Assembly (NCBI GenBank): GCA_014529385.2
Contig: CM043942.1
Location: forward strand, 27,489,969 to 27,553,968
DNA length: 64,000 nt
Source of the DNA: Adiantum capillus-veneris
Taxonomy: Eukaryota > Streptophyta > Polypodiopsida > Polypodiales > Pteridaceae
Direction: 5' to 3'
This document shows positions 21,905-35,814 of this stretch, piece after piece. The notes under the pieces were generated by a model that saw only the letters and a list, made by a program, of their open reading frames with translations, had not been told where the DNA came from and did no database searches. A program made the position numbers and the translations under genes. How positions within the stretch are numbered: the first letter of the stretch is position 1; each line of letters opens with the position of its first letter.

Positions 21905-23400
21905 GATGGAAATCTTGTCTTTCGACTCTTTGAAATGGCCAAGAGTGCCAAATCAACTCAAAAAAGGCTCCACAATGGCGTACAGAGGCAATATTTGCAA
22001 CACAACATACATGAGTTATAAAATCAATGCAAGATTCAAGGTATGCATATTAACAAGCACCAATGAGTGTGTAAGCAAAGATCGCAGATGTACTAAACTT
22101 AGCTCCCTACGGGGAGTCAATAGATCACAAGCACTCTCAAAGTGCTAATTGCACATAAGACCATATGCATACAACTTATACCTTCATGGAGTTTGGTCAT
22201 TTGATCTGTCACATGATATTAGCATTCTTCAAACATTTCTCTTTTGACCAATTGACCTTTCATATTTTTTCGTGTAGAGAAAACCAATTGGCTTTGAAGA
22301 TCAGCTTGTTATAGATATCTAGAGACTTAAGGAGCGCAAAAACTTTGTCTTTAGGCTAATGCCTGACTCGGTTATAGAGATAGAGCTATAGCATAGAGCT
22401 TCTAAGAGTCTACTAATCAAAAGCCTTTTGTTGATATTTAAATTATGTTGAAATACTAATTGTTCCACTTCCCTCCAATGGAGGCTGTTGTCATTTCAAA
22501 GATGTGCTAGTTTGAAGATCCCTTTATTACTCACATTTCTCACAAATCCCCTTCAAAAGAAGCTCAAGGATCCCCCTCCAAGCTTAGAGATCCAAGCAGG
22601 ACTAGTGCAAATTGGAGACCTGAAGTATCTGCAAGTCTCTCTCCATTCTAACAATGAAGCTGCATTGTTGCACTTTCATGTTATTTCCCCTGTGTAGCCC
22701 CCAATCTTAAGGAAAGTCTTGTTAGGAGAGGAAATTTTATCATGTACTTCCGCATCCTTCCATGTGCCTCATTGTGAGACAACATCCACTTTGTTAATCA
22801 TACCCCAAGCCATGACCACCCATTCTTTCTCTTCATCAGTATTGGGGTTTATATTATTGGCCCGAAGCCCATTGCCAACCCATCATTAACTCACAAACTA
22901 TTTACATTAATATAGAATAAGGAGCATGATGATGACTCACTTTGAGCTCCACCACATTTGTGTCTCCTTCTCTCTTGCATGCACACAATCCCGCATGTGC
23001 ACTCTAGAAGTGGTATCAAATCTTGGTCTTCCTCCCTAGTTTTGGCATGTGTGTAGATCTTTTCAAGGTTGAATTAGGAATGCAAAAATTAAGGTTATTA
23101 CATTGCAAATTTGAGCTTGACTAGTTCACACTATAGGAATGAAGTGAAGCTTTGGAAGCTTAATCGAATTGATGGAGAAGAAAGTAGAATCGACGGTTTT
23201 TGTTATAGTGCACGAAAGTTTGGGTGCATAGTGTAGGAAAATTTGGAAACAGGTAGTGCTAGAAACTCTCAACAAAATTTAACGCTAGGCTTCAACAAAG
23301 AAAATTTAATTCAAGGTCACTATTTTTTGTAGCATTGAATTAATTCTATGCAATAGCGCTACAAACATATAGTAGCCTTGGAATGTGTTGGGTAACAAAG
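21905..23400. other. No gene recognised
   Basis: Only short frames without family features. The near end (21905-22000) may be diverged copia sequence upstream of the RT fragment. Confidence 0.5.

Positions 23401-23403
<3 letters not shown>

Positions 23404-23495
<92 letters not shown>
23404..23495. repeat. (GA)n microsatellite
   Basis: About 90 bp of GA with a single interruption. It follows tgttgggtaacaaagaatga, so it may lie in an LTR remnant. Confidence 0.95.
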
Positions 23496-23497
<2 letters not shown>

Positions 23498-23499
23498 TT

Positions 23500-24900
23500 T
23501 TGCCATATTGGGAGCAATCAATGCTTACACATATAGCCACACACATGATGGTAGTGGCAGCCCCGCACACGATAATTTTTTAACACACTCGGTGACATCA
23601 ACTGGACCGTGACACATAGCATCCTAGATTTTGGCATTCAGTGACTAGTGACCTCAGATAGTTATATACACAAAGTTGATGTATGTTCTTTGTGGTATTG
23701 CATACGCATAGTCATTGATGGCTTCTTAGAGATAGATACAACTTCATAGGTACAAGGATAATTACTATAGGTTCTCATATAGCATATATGTTAGTGATAG
23801 GTGTCAGATGTGTATATATAACATGTGTGGTTTGATCTTTACTCTAGCCTAGCTGGCTATCATAGCTCTAGATATGTTACAAATTTTCTAGAGACATGTG
23901 CTTGTAGGCATTATATCACTGATTTTGGTAAGGTGTTATAGGGAGCCATCCCTATTGGGAATAAGATTCTTGCCAGAGGTATTGGTTGTGACACTTCTCT
24001 AGATGTGGAAAAACTTTGGAGGATCCTCTAGATCTACTTAAAAGCCACACTTTTATGCAAGGTATAGCCACAAAAATTGTCAAATGGGTGCAAAATAAGT
24101 GGAATATTATTTTCTTTTAAATGACCTTAGTTTGGGAGGGCAAACCATGCCAATATGCACCCAAATTACTAGAGATTGTATTGTTATTTGAAACAGTAAT
24201 GAAAAACTTGGAACCTTCAGGTCTTTGAGGGAAAACATGTTGTGGCTCAATTGTTGTGAGTGAAAGCACCGAGCTCAAATATATACGAGGATCAAAGAGA
24301 GCTGCTAATGCCAAAGATTGGAGCCATGCACTTCATTGCATCAGCTAGATTGGTAGTAACATCTAGATGCTCGTCTCATTAGGATCTTGTTGCGTATTTG
24401 TATAGCCCCATTTTGGAAATGATGCCCCTCAAGGCACATATACTGCTTGAGGTTGATTTTGCATTCTTTCTTATGTTAATAAAACATATCCCTCACAATT
24501 GTGAGTATGGCAAGAAGAAAAGGTCCAATTCATTGTATGTGTCTTCTAAGTTGATATGACACATCACTCATAATTGTGACTATGGTAAAAAAGAGAAGTC
24601 CAATTTTCAATATTTATATAATAAGATAAAGGAGGAAGGAATCCATGCAAGGAGGTGGCCACATGGCATATTTTCCCATGTTTCTCTACCTCTCTACCAC
24701 CAAAATTTCATTGCATCCCTTTATGAAAGTGACCACAGAAGTTTCCTTGCCAGTTTGGTATTTGAAACCATTGAAAGTTTCAAAATCAAAGATTCATTGA
24801 TTCAGTGCTTAATTTCCTTGATGAGCCATTACATCTATTCTCTTTATGTGATCATCGACAACTCAATATATTATATTGCTAAAGAGCAATGGTGGTTAGC
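23500..24900. other. No gene recognised; short tandem duplication
   Basis: A diverged duplication of about 66 bp lies at 24478-24612 (ccctcacaattgtgagtatgg against actcataattgtgactatgg). Nothing else is supportable. Confidence 0.5.
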
Positions 24901-24916
24901 CTTAGACCTTGCCTTG

Positions 24917-25056
<140 letters not shown>

Positions 25057-25297
25057 TTCTCAAATGTGCGCATACTTCATGTTTCCTATTCTTCACTTTG
25101 TCATAGTTTTTGAGCTTGTTGGAATTTTGTGTGAAATGTTACTAGTGGCAATCAAAAGTCCCCCCCATCAACCAATCAATTGTTGGTTGTTCATGGCTAC
25201 AATAGTAAAGGTAGAAAGGCTAAGATTGTTCATTCAACATGCATTGTTCTATAGATTTTGGGCAGCCAATGTTTTGAGCATGCAGGGAGAATTGGTG

Positions 25298-25399
<102 letters not shown>

Positions 25400-25533
25400 T
25401 TATCTTGGACTATATGTGTGCCATGCAACATGTCAAATGTGAGGCTAAAGGTGATGTGTATCTTTTTAACAATGCTACCGTGTCACCTGTCACCATGTTT
25501 TGTGGTAATGGGACATATTTTTGTCTTTGGTAA

Positions 25534-26445
25534 TGTTAGCACTTTGCTAACATCAATAGTCTATATATCTAGCCTATGATATAGTCTTTCATTTTCTTGA
25601 TCAATCTAGACATTTATAGACCTAAGCCCTTGTAATTTTTTGATTTTAAGAGTTAATTTGTAAAGAGTCATGTGATTATGAGCCAAACAGTGGGGCTAAA
25701 TGCTTCCAAATTGTATCTATAGAATCCTAGGCTACGAAATAGTTGTATCATGGATTCCTAGGCTACAAAAGAGTTAGAAAGTTTCTATTTCTGAACCTAA
25801 AACCTTTGGCTAGGGTATAAAAGACAATTTTTGTAAAATCTAAGGGAGTCTTTTTGGATAATAAGTGGGACGACTGTTTCTCACGACACTATGTACTCTT
25901 TTGGGATCTTCTCAATTGTGATTCTTTGTGGTAAAACCAAATTTTTTTTGTTGCTCACCTACGCCTTTATCTGATCATAACTTAGGATTTACATAACAAA
26001 ATTACATTTTATGCATTGGAGGGGTGTCGGGGCATCATTGCTAAGCTTTAGGATGCATTCGGGGCTGAAAATAGTTAGGTCAAATATGCCTTGTAAATAA
26101 TAAGCGCATTATTGGCAAGTGGTCAAAAGGGAGATTTGAGGGCACATGCTGTGTCTTTAGGTGTTGTCTACCCATCCTATAAGTTTTGTCTTGTTTGGAC
26201 TTCAATTTCTTGGTAAACTGTTGAGATTTGTTCGCGATGTCATAGATAGCCATTGCAGCCTGACATGCAATTGAGTGTACCTTCAAGTAGATAGGGATTG
26301 AGTGTGTTTTCTAAGATCTTGATAGCCTCTTGCAGCCTCTATGCACAATTCGAGTCAATTCCGTCCCACAGTATGAAATTTATGTTCGTGGTTCTCACTG
26401 TAACCACAATAAGATAGCAAGGCTTGGCATTCAAGGAGCCCCACA
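25534..26445 (+). repeat. 5' LTR of family 1, copy 2 (912 bp)
   Basis: It starts TGTTAGCACTTTGCTAACA (perfect 7-bp hairpin arms) and ends CCCACA. It aligns along its length with the minus-strand LTR at 5154-6076. A palindrome-like site with core AAGCGC lies at 26091-26116. Confidence 0.85.
25815..25824 (+). promoter_or_regulatory. TATA box of family 1 LTR, copy 2
   Basis: GTATAAAAGA after cctttggctag; conserved with 5847-5860 in the sister LTR. Confidence 0.65.
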
Positions 26446-28154
26446 TTTTGGGGATGAGGTGACCTAATCTAGGGAAAACCTCACTGCTCAGTAGATTTGT
26501 GTAAAACTTCCTCTAGGTTCACCTAGAGTACAAAAACAAACTTTAAGAAATTGCACGGTTGAGGTTTGTCTATTTCAGCTATGTAGAGATGTCTTGAGAG
26601 TAGTCGTACTCCCCAAGAATTGTTAAGCTTAAATTAGGTTGTTTTGAGTGGTTGATAGCTTAGACTATGTCAGAGGTTTGAGGATAAACACACTTTTCAA
26701 AATAAAAACAAAAAAAAGGTCAGTGTTGGTGGACACTTTCCACTATCATTTGATGATGTGATTAGGAGTAGGGTAAGTAGGAATCAAGGAAGTTTTCCGA
26801 TCTATCTCAACCTTTGATTTAACATCACTAAAGTTGCTTGTAGAATATTTTAGAGTTTTTAGGTATGATACTCATAAGGTGAGTTCAAAGCTTCAAAAGT
26901 ACCATTTCTGGTTATCATTGATCTCAAAAAGGCTGTAGCAACCTATGGGTAAGTCAAAAGTCAACCTTCATGAAAATTATCCAAGTTGGGCAAAGAATGG
27001 GCTTACTATCTCCCCAGTGATAGATGCATATTAAAGTAAGGTTTCTTGGCCAAAAGTATTTGCATTAGCTTGTATAAGACCTAAATGCCATCAAACTCCC
27101 AAAAAAGTGCAAATTTTGTAATGTAGATGATAAGCGCTTTTTTTTCTTAGGCCTGAAACTAAACTTTTTTCACATGGATACCTTATTTGGGTGATAGGCT
27201 CAGACATTTGTGAAGGCACAAAAGTCTAAATCCATTTGGGGGAAAAATTGGGCTAAAACAACCTTCACTTTGAACAGATAGTTCTAAATTTAAGTTTGGT
27301 AGCATTTGGACTTGCAAGTTATCAGATAGGCTCAAAAATCAATGGAACTAAACTGTAGACAAAAGATTTGTCCTAGGAACTTCAAAGTTGAACCAAACTT
27401 TATGAAACTTGATTTGTGGCTTGATTAGGGTATGGACATCCAATACATGCCAACAAGGTGAAAAATTCCTTCATTTTAACCATGGATATAACAAGCGCTC
27501 TTAATATCTCCTACCCTAAAAAGACAACTTTTGCAAGCTTTTTCAAAGGGGATTGGGTCTAGGGAAGCAATAGAGTGCTTGGAAGAAGTTTCAAGTGATT
27601 TGAACTTCATTTCACTTGCATGACCACTTGTTTTCAAGATACAAAAACTATTGTGGAATTAGACCAAATTGTCAAAAATTTGAAATAACCTCATTCAGGG
27701 CTTATTAAATACATGCTTGACTAGTGTGGACCAACAAAAGTGAAAAATAACCATTTTTTGACCTGATAGATACTAAGCACGCTTATTATCTCCAGCTAGC
27801 CAGGGAGACCCTTTTTGACAATTTTTTGGTTCACATGGCTAATAGACACCTTATGCAATTAGCCTAGAAAGACTGAAATCATTCAGATATTGTTTGCTAC
27901 TTGAAGTTGAGTTTCTAGATTTGAAGGTTGCAGATTGACCATGTGGCTATTTTGGCAAGATTGAAGCAAAATTTGCACCAAGAATCCTTGTATATACTTA
28001 TTAATCAATAGATTGACTTGTTTTCTCTTGACTACACATAAGTAATTGAGATCTAGCTTGGGAAACTGCTAGATTCAATCTATGACAACAAAAACGTGTT
28101 TGTATTGGTACTAAAGGCCATGTATTCATTTCCATTGAGTAGCTTAATTTCTTT
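26446..28154 (+). repeat. Family 1 leader, copy 2, with palindrome repeats and a damaged primer site
   Basis: Directly after the LTR end the sister copy has its primer site. Here only TTTTGGGGATGAGG remains, so the tRNA match is mostly deleted. Downstream sequence aligns with the sister leader (aacttcctctaggttcacct against acttcctctaggcttgcct). Repeats carry the motif at 27126-27150, 27485-27509 and 27764-27792 with cores AAGCGC, AAGCGC and AAGCACGC. No coding signal. Confidence 0.72.
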
Positions 28155-31100
28155 ATGTACCTAATGTTAGACCGTATTTTAAAGAATCAAAGTTATAATA
28201 AAGAAATTGAGAGTAAAATATCTACAAAGGAGAGTGTAAACCAAGGGAAGCCTCTAGAGACAAAGGTAAAGAAGTTCCTGACACTTACTCCAACTCAAGT
28301 TCTAAGATGTCTTCCTTCTCGCCTCAATCGGCAACTAGAACCTCTCCCATATTCAAGCACATTTTGACCTTCTACAAGAATAACAAGAATGGGGCTAAGA
28401 TCTATTTGGATCCCAACAAGGAGTATGTAGTAAGGGTAGATGATCATATTGTTGAGTTTGAAGAGGAGGTTAGGGCAAACAAGCAAGATACCTTCTACAT
28501 GGACCAAAACAAAGTGCAATACCTGAAGATTGGAGGTCCTGACATAGTAGATCAATGGGGATTAGAAGTCAATACACTAATTCCAAACATGGACACTAAG
28601 GAGGGACCACCAATATTAGAATGAGAGGGGTATGACATGATAGATGCCAGACCTCTAAAGAACATACCTATTGATAACCCATGGCTTGGATTTTACTTCT
28701 AAGAGGACAACAATGCCACATATTTAATTTGGATAGCTCATGCTAAATCGAGGCAGCTGAGACCCTTGAAAATCATGTATATTTTCAAGTCAAGGGAGAA
28801 AGGCCTATCGTACCTTCCTGTCCATCTCTTTAAGGATTGTTATAACAATAACTTTGTTATGATGACTCCGAAGGAGGTTGAATAGACAAAGTATTAGGGA
28901 TACGTGATTTGAGAAATCATTATTTGTATGAGACCTGAAACATAACAAAATTTGGGAGAAAATGAGAGCACATATTTAGCAGCATGACCAACCAATAGGG
29001 AAGTACGGCTCGAGGCAATCACCTTAATGATGAGAGTTGGGGAAGGTATGCGGAAACCACCATTAATTAGAGAAGAATGAGTGATACCAGGACAGGAAGA
29101 GGTATGCATTAGTCACACATACCAAGCAACTAGTTTGAAGGCTTAGTGGGAGAAAAACCGGCCAGAAGGCTAGGTGCATAACACAGCCGTATGGTCAAAC
29201 TAGCCGACTTTCAAAATGGGTCAAAAAATACAACGGATCAAGGGATTAATATGACCATTTAGAAAGATTCACGTAGGTCTTGAGAGTTGAGTGTATAACG
29301 GATTTCCACACTTAGTTTGAGGGGTTTGGAATGACTTTGGAAGGTAAAGACTTAACTTGGTTCCATACCATACCTCTTGGATCAATCCTTGATCTACCGA
29401 CATTGACTATTATGAAGTTTGTCACTACTTGTTTAAAAATGGAAATCAAACACACCACGATAGCACAAATCTATAGCTTTAAACAAAAATAGAGAGAAAT
29501 TGTGTGATTCAAATGAGGCAATACATTTACAGATGTTCAGGATTGGAAATTCCAATTGTGGAAAGACTTGTCTGATTATTCCTAGAATTTACTCAACAAA
29601 GAGTTACACGTCATTCTATATAACAAGAAACATTAAACTTGGGAAAAGCATGCGGCCTGGATGAAATAGACTTAAGGGATAATTGTAAAATTTCAATGAG
29701 GAGAGAGCTGTTAAGGACACTCAAAGTGATCGTACCACATCAATTGTGCCAACAAGGTAGGGCTGACTATGGAAGCTCCTGTAAATGATATTAAAGACAT
29801 GCTTAAATTCATGAATGATATGATGAGTAACATTCAAAGGATGTTGATCCAAGGGCCGAGAGTAAGGACAATCTATGGGACAATCGAGACCATCAAAATG
29901 GTGTGCCATTGAGAAAAATTGGACAAATCATGAAACAAATGAGTTGTTTTCCAAACTCAAATATGACATAAATGTTCATAATTTATCGATGAGACAACAA
30001 GGACAACCGATGTATAGGTATCTTCCCAACATGGGGTCGATACAAACACCACCAATGGCTATGGAGAGACCACAACCGATACTAGGTCAAAAACCACCTC
30101 TACCAGGAAATCATGATGTGTCACTTAAGTACATGCTTCTTGAAGGGCAAGTGGATGAGCAGGCTCTAGTACCAGCTACGCCTTATAATGAAGCAAGTTC
30201 ATTAACGTGGCAGTGAAGGATGAGTGGTACACTTAGTCAACACCTAGCATGGTAAAACAAGTTTAGGCACCTCCAAAGGTAGCACCATGGTTCACTTTAT
30301 TGCAAATCAAGGAGTTAGGCCACCCATGGTAAAACAAATTCCTAATCCTAGAGTAAGAAATTTCCATATTTGTGATTAAGATGACCACTGGAAAAATGAT
30401 TATCCAAAGGTAGATAAGAATGCTAGACCAATTGAGGTTTATTCCCTGCAGTGTGGTAGAAAAATTGGGAATTTTCTTGATGACTGTCCTAGAAATCCCG
30501 CTAACAAGGAGAAAATAGCCATAAATGTAGTACAAGTCATGATAGGTAGCTCCTCAGATAGAGAACTCACAATTTTGATTTGAGTAGTTACTAGGGCACA
30601 AGCCAAGAAGAACAAGAAAAATAGTGCAAGCAATTCAGATACAACCAAAAAGCATTCAAGAGATTCTAAGAGTAAGAGACACAAACAATAGAATCTTAGA
30701 AGATGAAAACAACAAAGGGAAGTTGAGGAGAAAGTTTAGAAAAGGGTTGAGAGAATAGCTCATTCAATGTCATCAAAATTTAAATAATCAAAACCAAGAT
30801 TGAGAGGATCCGTGTTGGTAGACAAAATAAACGAACCAATCAAATCCACCTTGGAAGGCTTCCAAGAAAAGACAAAAAGCAGGCCAAACACTGGAAAGAA
30901 AATGGAAAACTACCCAACACCTGACATGGAATCTGCAAAGCTTGAAGCTTATAAGAACTTGGTGCAAGTTATGTAGTCATAGCTAGAAATACGAAAACCG
31001 AAATTGGAAATCATAGGAAAACCAATAGAAAGAGAAACAAGTCCAAAACTTGCAAAAACAAAGAATGCTAAAGAACCAAGGGAATCTTTAGTTAGAACTA

Positions 31101-31240
31101 CCAAATCTAAATTGATAGTTCGAGATAGTGAGGAAGGGCTAGATGGAATTCCCTTGATAGAGGAAGATTGGCCAAATCATCTATGGGAATGGGTTCGGGA
31201 AGTGAACGATGAAGTCTAACTTTGAATTGGTTGCACTTGA
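28155..31240 (+). pseudogene. Gag polyprotein of family 1, copy 2 (heavily decayed)
   Basis: Blocks match the minus-strand copy in order. STKESVNQG (28220) is followed by KIYLDPNKEYVVRVDDHIVE and DQWGLEVNTLIPNMDTKEGP (28307-28624). A degenerate capsid region lies at 29100-29600 with many stops. Then WCAIEKNWTNHETNE and YRYLPNMGSIQTPPMAMERP (29875-30216) appear, then damaged knuckles near 30365-30490 (second one CGRKIGNFLDDC, His changed to Asn). The block VRDSEEGLDGIPLIEEDWPN (31100-31219) closes it. More stops and frame changes than copy 1, so it is the older or less constrained copy. Confidence 0.78.
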
Positions 31241-32640
31241 GGAAATTTGGCTAGATCAACCACCCATGGAGTTGGACAAAAAATCTTTGTACGGAGATTG
31301 GGGATCAGAGCCTATCAAAGGCTTAGAAACTTCAAACATTTTGCTTATACTTGGCAAAAAATGAAGAAAAATATCTGGTCTATAAAACCACAAAACTAAA
31401 TAGACCAAAGTAGACTTTGGACGTGGAAAATTTGCAGTCAATCATGTTAACTCATATTTAATGTAACATCACATTGGGTGAGCTGTTCAAAATAAGACCA
31501 CATCTATGGAAGGATCTGCAAGGTACCTTGGAAAAAATGAGCATAACAGGATTAACCAAAAGAAACCTTGAAGAGTTGCATAAGAAATGATTGGGGGAAA
31601 AATTTGTCAAATATGTGCCTATGAACAAAGTAGGAGATTGTAATGAAGGAAAAAAAGAAAACATAACTCTTCAAGTAAAATACAATGATGTAACAACCAT
31701 GGCTATTCTAAATGATGAAGCATGTATCACCATCGCAACAAAATTAGTCTCGTAAGCTTGGGGAAAGTGAGCAATTAGACAAACATGAACGAAACTACAA
31801 TTTTCAGTGGACGCATCAAAAAACCCATGGGATTACTAGAAAACATGATAGTCACTTCTTGTGGAATTGACTACCAACATACTTTTTCCATTGTAGATTT
31901 TAGGAAAAAACTGAACTATGAAATCATTTTGTGACAACATTTTAGGAGACAAATACAATTGATCCAAGACTGAAAAATGAATATCTTTACTTGAAACAAG
32001 CTTGATCAATTACACGAGTAAACCTAAAGGACCATTCATATAAGGATTTCCCCAGGACACAAATCAAGGAGTTGGATTTAGAGACCTCAACTGGAACTAA
32101 CCTGCCATCATGGTTGGACAAATACAAACCAATTTGGATGTGTGAAGCCTTTCAAAGAGGAAGTTTACATCGAGAAGATTGTATCTCAGAGAGGCAAATG
32201 ATGTTGAGTATTTACATGAACCCTTAACGGAACACTTTTTTGAACCATTTGAGCGGACTCAAAATTTGGCCACTATGGATGTATGTGTCAACAAATCCAT
32301 ACCCACATAATTTTGTGATGAGGAGGGATATGCTATAGTTCTTGTGCAAATGGTATCCATATAATTGATCAAGGAACAACAGGTTTTCTCTAATCACTAC
32401 TATGATGCCATGACGAGTTTGAGGAGGAAACAATCACTACTAAGGAATCTGACTCTGAAAAGGAACACATCAGAGAAAAAAACTAGTTAGGGGAGGAGTA
32501 GAAAAGTTTTTTGAGTTTTCAAATCAACATCATAGACACCAACAAAGATATCATAAAAAACGAGAGACCAAATCAAGAAGAAATCAGAATTCGCCAAAAA
32601 TAGGGGGAAAAACTCAATTCTTGATGATGGTAGATGCAAA
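31241..32640 (+). pseudogene. Protease-like and post-protease region of family 1, copy 2
   Basis: At about 31690-31750 a frame reads AILNDEACITIATKLVS where plant gypsy proteases have ILDGGAGVSI-like sequence, so the catalytic D-G-G is replaced by N-D-E. Further on are YLKQA, SITRVNLKDHSYKDFPRTQ and TGTNLPSWLDKYKPIWMCEA (31990-32150). No RT, RNase H or integrase motif follows before the match to anything is lost near 32640. Either the element never had them or it is truncated. Confidence 0.5.
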
Positions 32641-32899
32641 ATATTGTATCAAGGATAAGATCACAGGTAGATACCCTATCTGAGAAAAGGGAAAAACACA
32701 AATCAATAGCTCTTCTAGACGGATTGCGGTTCACTAGTCATTGTTGCAAAAGGAGCTGGGATTGGCGTAGTCTACCTTATGCATGTCTTTGAGGTGTGAG
32801 ATGGCATAGTCTCAATTACATTAATACAATCATGTCAACAAGAGAGATGAACTCTAGAGTTTTATGCATGACATGTTAGTAGATGGAGCGTTAGAGCAT

Positions 32900-33434
32900 C
32901 TACACTCTAGCCAGACACATTAGATCGATCCTTTTAAGATAGAGATGCCTCCTACCACGGAGATGAGCAATATGGAGTTCCTTGACATGCTCATGTTAGA
33001 GGATGATATGGTGATACTAGGACATGTGGATAAAGTCCCTATGGACAAAGAGGGAGTGATGACTACCCTAGAGTCAAAATAGGAACGTCCATGCCAGAGT
33101 AGTTTAGAGTCAGAATAGGAACATCCATGCCAGACTAGTTTTGGTGGTGATGCAGTCAGAGTTGTGATACCTACTATGAATAGATCGATAGAGGTCATTG
33201 CACATGGCACTCATGGATATGTTGGAAAATATTATGTGTTTTTTATCATCCTTCAAGTATGTCATGTATGACCTAGTGTCAGGACCCAACATAGTAGCTA
33301 TAGTGTGAGTGTTTGTAGTTGGGATTTTCAATCAAGCTAGTGGGGCATAGGTTGAGACAAGTTTCCTCCCTTTACCTCTTGTACATACTACTAGGTCCTA
33401 TAGCAGTACCACTTATTAGCACATTTCCTTACAA
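32900..33434 (+). pseudogene. Copia B tail (RT to 3' end), strongly decayed
   Basis: The segment aligns at DNA level with 54960-55444. For example, catgtatgacctagtgtcag matches catgtttgaccttttggtct, which there encodes FDLLVSRPDLAYAVG (copia RT). Little protein sense remains here. It leads into a polypurine tract and LTR. Confidence 0.5.
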
Positions 33435-33443
33435 GTGGGAGAT
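33435..33443 (+). promoter_or_regulatory. Polypurine tract of copia B, copy 1
   Basis: AGTGGGAGA and one T precede TGTTGAGG. The same arrangement is seen at 55445-55453 before TGTTAGG. Confidence 0.65.
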
Positions 33444-33598
33444 TGTTGAGGTAAAGGTGGCGTGCCTCTTTCTCGGGATGGACATGCTAGAGGCATCCGA
33501 CTTCCCATCCTTTGTACACACCTTATTCTTTACTAGGTAGAAGAATAAGGGATTCACTTACACACATTTTGTGGTGAGCTGCTCCACCCACATCCTGT

Positions 33599-33694
<96 letters not shown>

Positions 33695-33760
33695 CATGGA
33701 CTGCATTCATGCACTCACATATGGTGACGGCCACAATGGCCATGATTTTAGATTTCTAGC
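33444..33760 (+). repeat. Copia B 3' LTR, copy 1 (end uncertain)
   Basis: It starts TGTTGAGGTAAAGGTGGCGT and aligns with 55454 onwards through the attcttt..agaataagg hairpin and gctccacccacatcctgtg up to a (CT)n tract (33600-33691). The far end is a guess. Confidence 0.55.
33600..33691. repeat. (CT)n microsatellite
   Basis: About 90 bp of CT at the same LTR position as 55630-55667. Confidence 0.95.
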
Positions 33761-34312
33761 TAGGTGGTCATAGCCACAATTTACTTCATCCAAAGAGAGT
33801 CTTGGACCCATGTATTGGAGTTCAAGTTATCAATGTTTGAATCCATGGGTTGGAAATCAAGGCACATGCATTTAGCAAGGAATCAATGTGGTGTATGAAA
33901 ACGCTTGGGATGTGTTGTAGACAATCCATTGTTGTTGGTTAGATTATGGGCAAGATGTATTCCAAAAGTTCATGGTCTAGGAAATTTTGGATGCGTTGTA
34001 TTCACAGTTCACAAATGGGGATTCTTGGACATAGTATGGTTTATAGTTAAACTTTCCATGAGGCAATCAATGCTCAAAATGGCATTTTTCTTAGATAAAA
34101 AGTTATGGTAGCATAACTGAGGTGTATCTAGTGGAGTGTACAATTGTTCGGGTGTCCATGGTAGCTTCTTCATTGACTTGTTCTACATATGTCCACTATC
34201 AGCTGCAAAGAGGGTGTTAAAGATACATCATCTCAACTAGATATTCCAATTGTGATCCCAATATTTATTTCATCTTTAGGTATTTAATTTAATTGACAAA
34301 ATTTTGTGTAGA

Positions 34313-34490
34313 GAAATTCTCTCAAAGTGGGTAGTTAAGGGCCCCAAGCTAGTATATAAGTAGCATCTAATTCCCATTGTAAAAAGCATTGATTCTATTT
34401 TTTGTACGGAAATTCTCTCAAAGTGGGTAGTTAAGGCCCCCAAGCTAGTATATAAGTAGCATCTAATTCCCATTGTAAAAGGCATTGATT
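34313..34490. repeat. 95-bp tandem duplication containing TATA boxes
   Basis: Two near-identical units share gaaattctctcaaagtgggt and agtatataagtagcatctaa. The TATA motifs are at 34351 and 34447. Followed by a short CT tract, this looks like the promoter part of a solitary or truncated LTR. Confidence 0.75.
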
Positions 34491-34499
34491 TATTGCCTG

Positions 34500-35800
34500 A
34501 TTGGTTGGTTCAACTCTCTCTCTCTCTCTCTGTCTCTCGCACTCTCTCCCTTCTCATTGTACACTTTTTCATCATTGACTTTGATAGTTATTTGGGGTGT
34601 TCATGAGTTAGCTCTTTTTACCTCTAAGTAGGCTAGTACCCTTATATGTTAATGTCCACTAGTGAATGTTGTTTATACTCTACTCCAGTATCCCTAAATT
34701 GCATTGTACTTTTTTGAAAATTACATATACTTGGCTACTTATAGCTTTTCTATGAACAGAAAAAACTAACCATATGGTCTATGAACATTGTAGGAAGTAG
34801 TAGTATAGCTCAAAGTAGTAGTAAAACTCAAAGAATATAGTGTGAGAAGAGGAATGGGGATATGTGCAAAAGCTTTGCCATTGAAAAACTATATCTAGGA
34901 TCTAGTGCAACATCTCCGGCCATGTTTTTCATGGAAATGCAACAAGAATGCAACTTGTATCAGGGTGCACTTGTTGGGTATTGGCACAAATGTGTCAGAT
35001 TGTGGAGCACCACCTACCAAAATTTGGGCTCACTTGCCAAGCTACATAAAATAGTGTAGAGTAGCTTCCTAAAACATGCAAGGTTGGGCCATATAAAGTT
35101 GAACCCTTGAAGCAAGCTACAATGTAAGTATGTGAGGACATTGAAGGTGACAACATTATGCCAGGGCAAAGAGGGGAATGTTCAGAGGTTCATTTGTCAA
35201 ATTTTGCAGGATCGACACAAGTGAGCCCAAGATGAAGGAGTAGGCTCCCCACCCACAAACATTGCATGCAACTTTTCAAAAGTAGGACATGTACACGTTG
35301 CATCTAAAGTGGATGAAGGTTTTCATGGCATGTAGGATTTCATTTAAAATCATTAGAAATTTCCTATTCATTGTTAACATAATGGTGATATGCCTACAAG
35401 GCTCAATGTTTTTGGAGGAAATTGATACCTCTCTAAAAGAAAATAAAATTAACGTGCCATCAACCACATAGGGGTGCCCAAAAATATTATAGTAGGTGTA
35501 ATAAAAAAACGCCTCCAGCTACAAGGGTGCAGACTTGTCCATTCAAGAGAAGTACCCTGGGCTCACGTCGGTACCATGTGTGGTCAATATATTGAACTTG
35601 CTCTTAAAATAAATTGGAAATTTTCCATTTTATAGAGAAGCTTTTTCTAGACACTAACTATGTGGTGAAATTTATAAGGAGCATCAGTTCACCTATGCCC
35701 TATTTTGAGCCCAAGTCACCTAACAAGACCCCCCAAATCTTTTGTGAAAGCTAATTTGCAACTACATACTATGTTTTGGGTCATATGTAGGCTATTAAAG
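34500..35800. other. No intact gene; probably upstream part of the hAT relic
   Basis: Only short broken frames. The position before the hAT transposase suggests diverged transposon sequence, but no BED finger or other domain could be seen. Confidence 0.35.
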
Positions 35801-35814
35801 CAACATTGATATAG

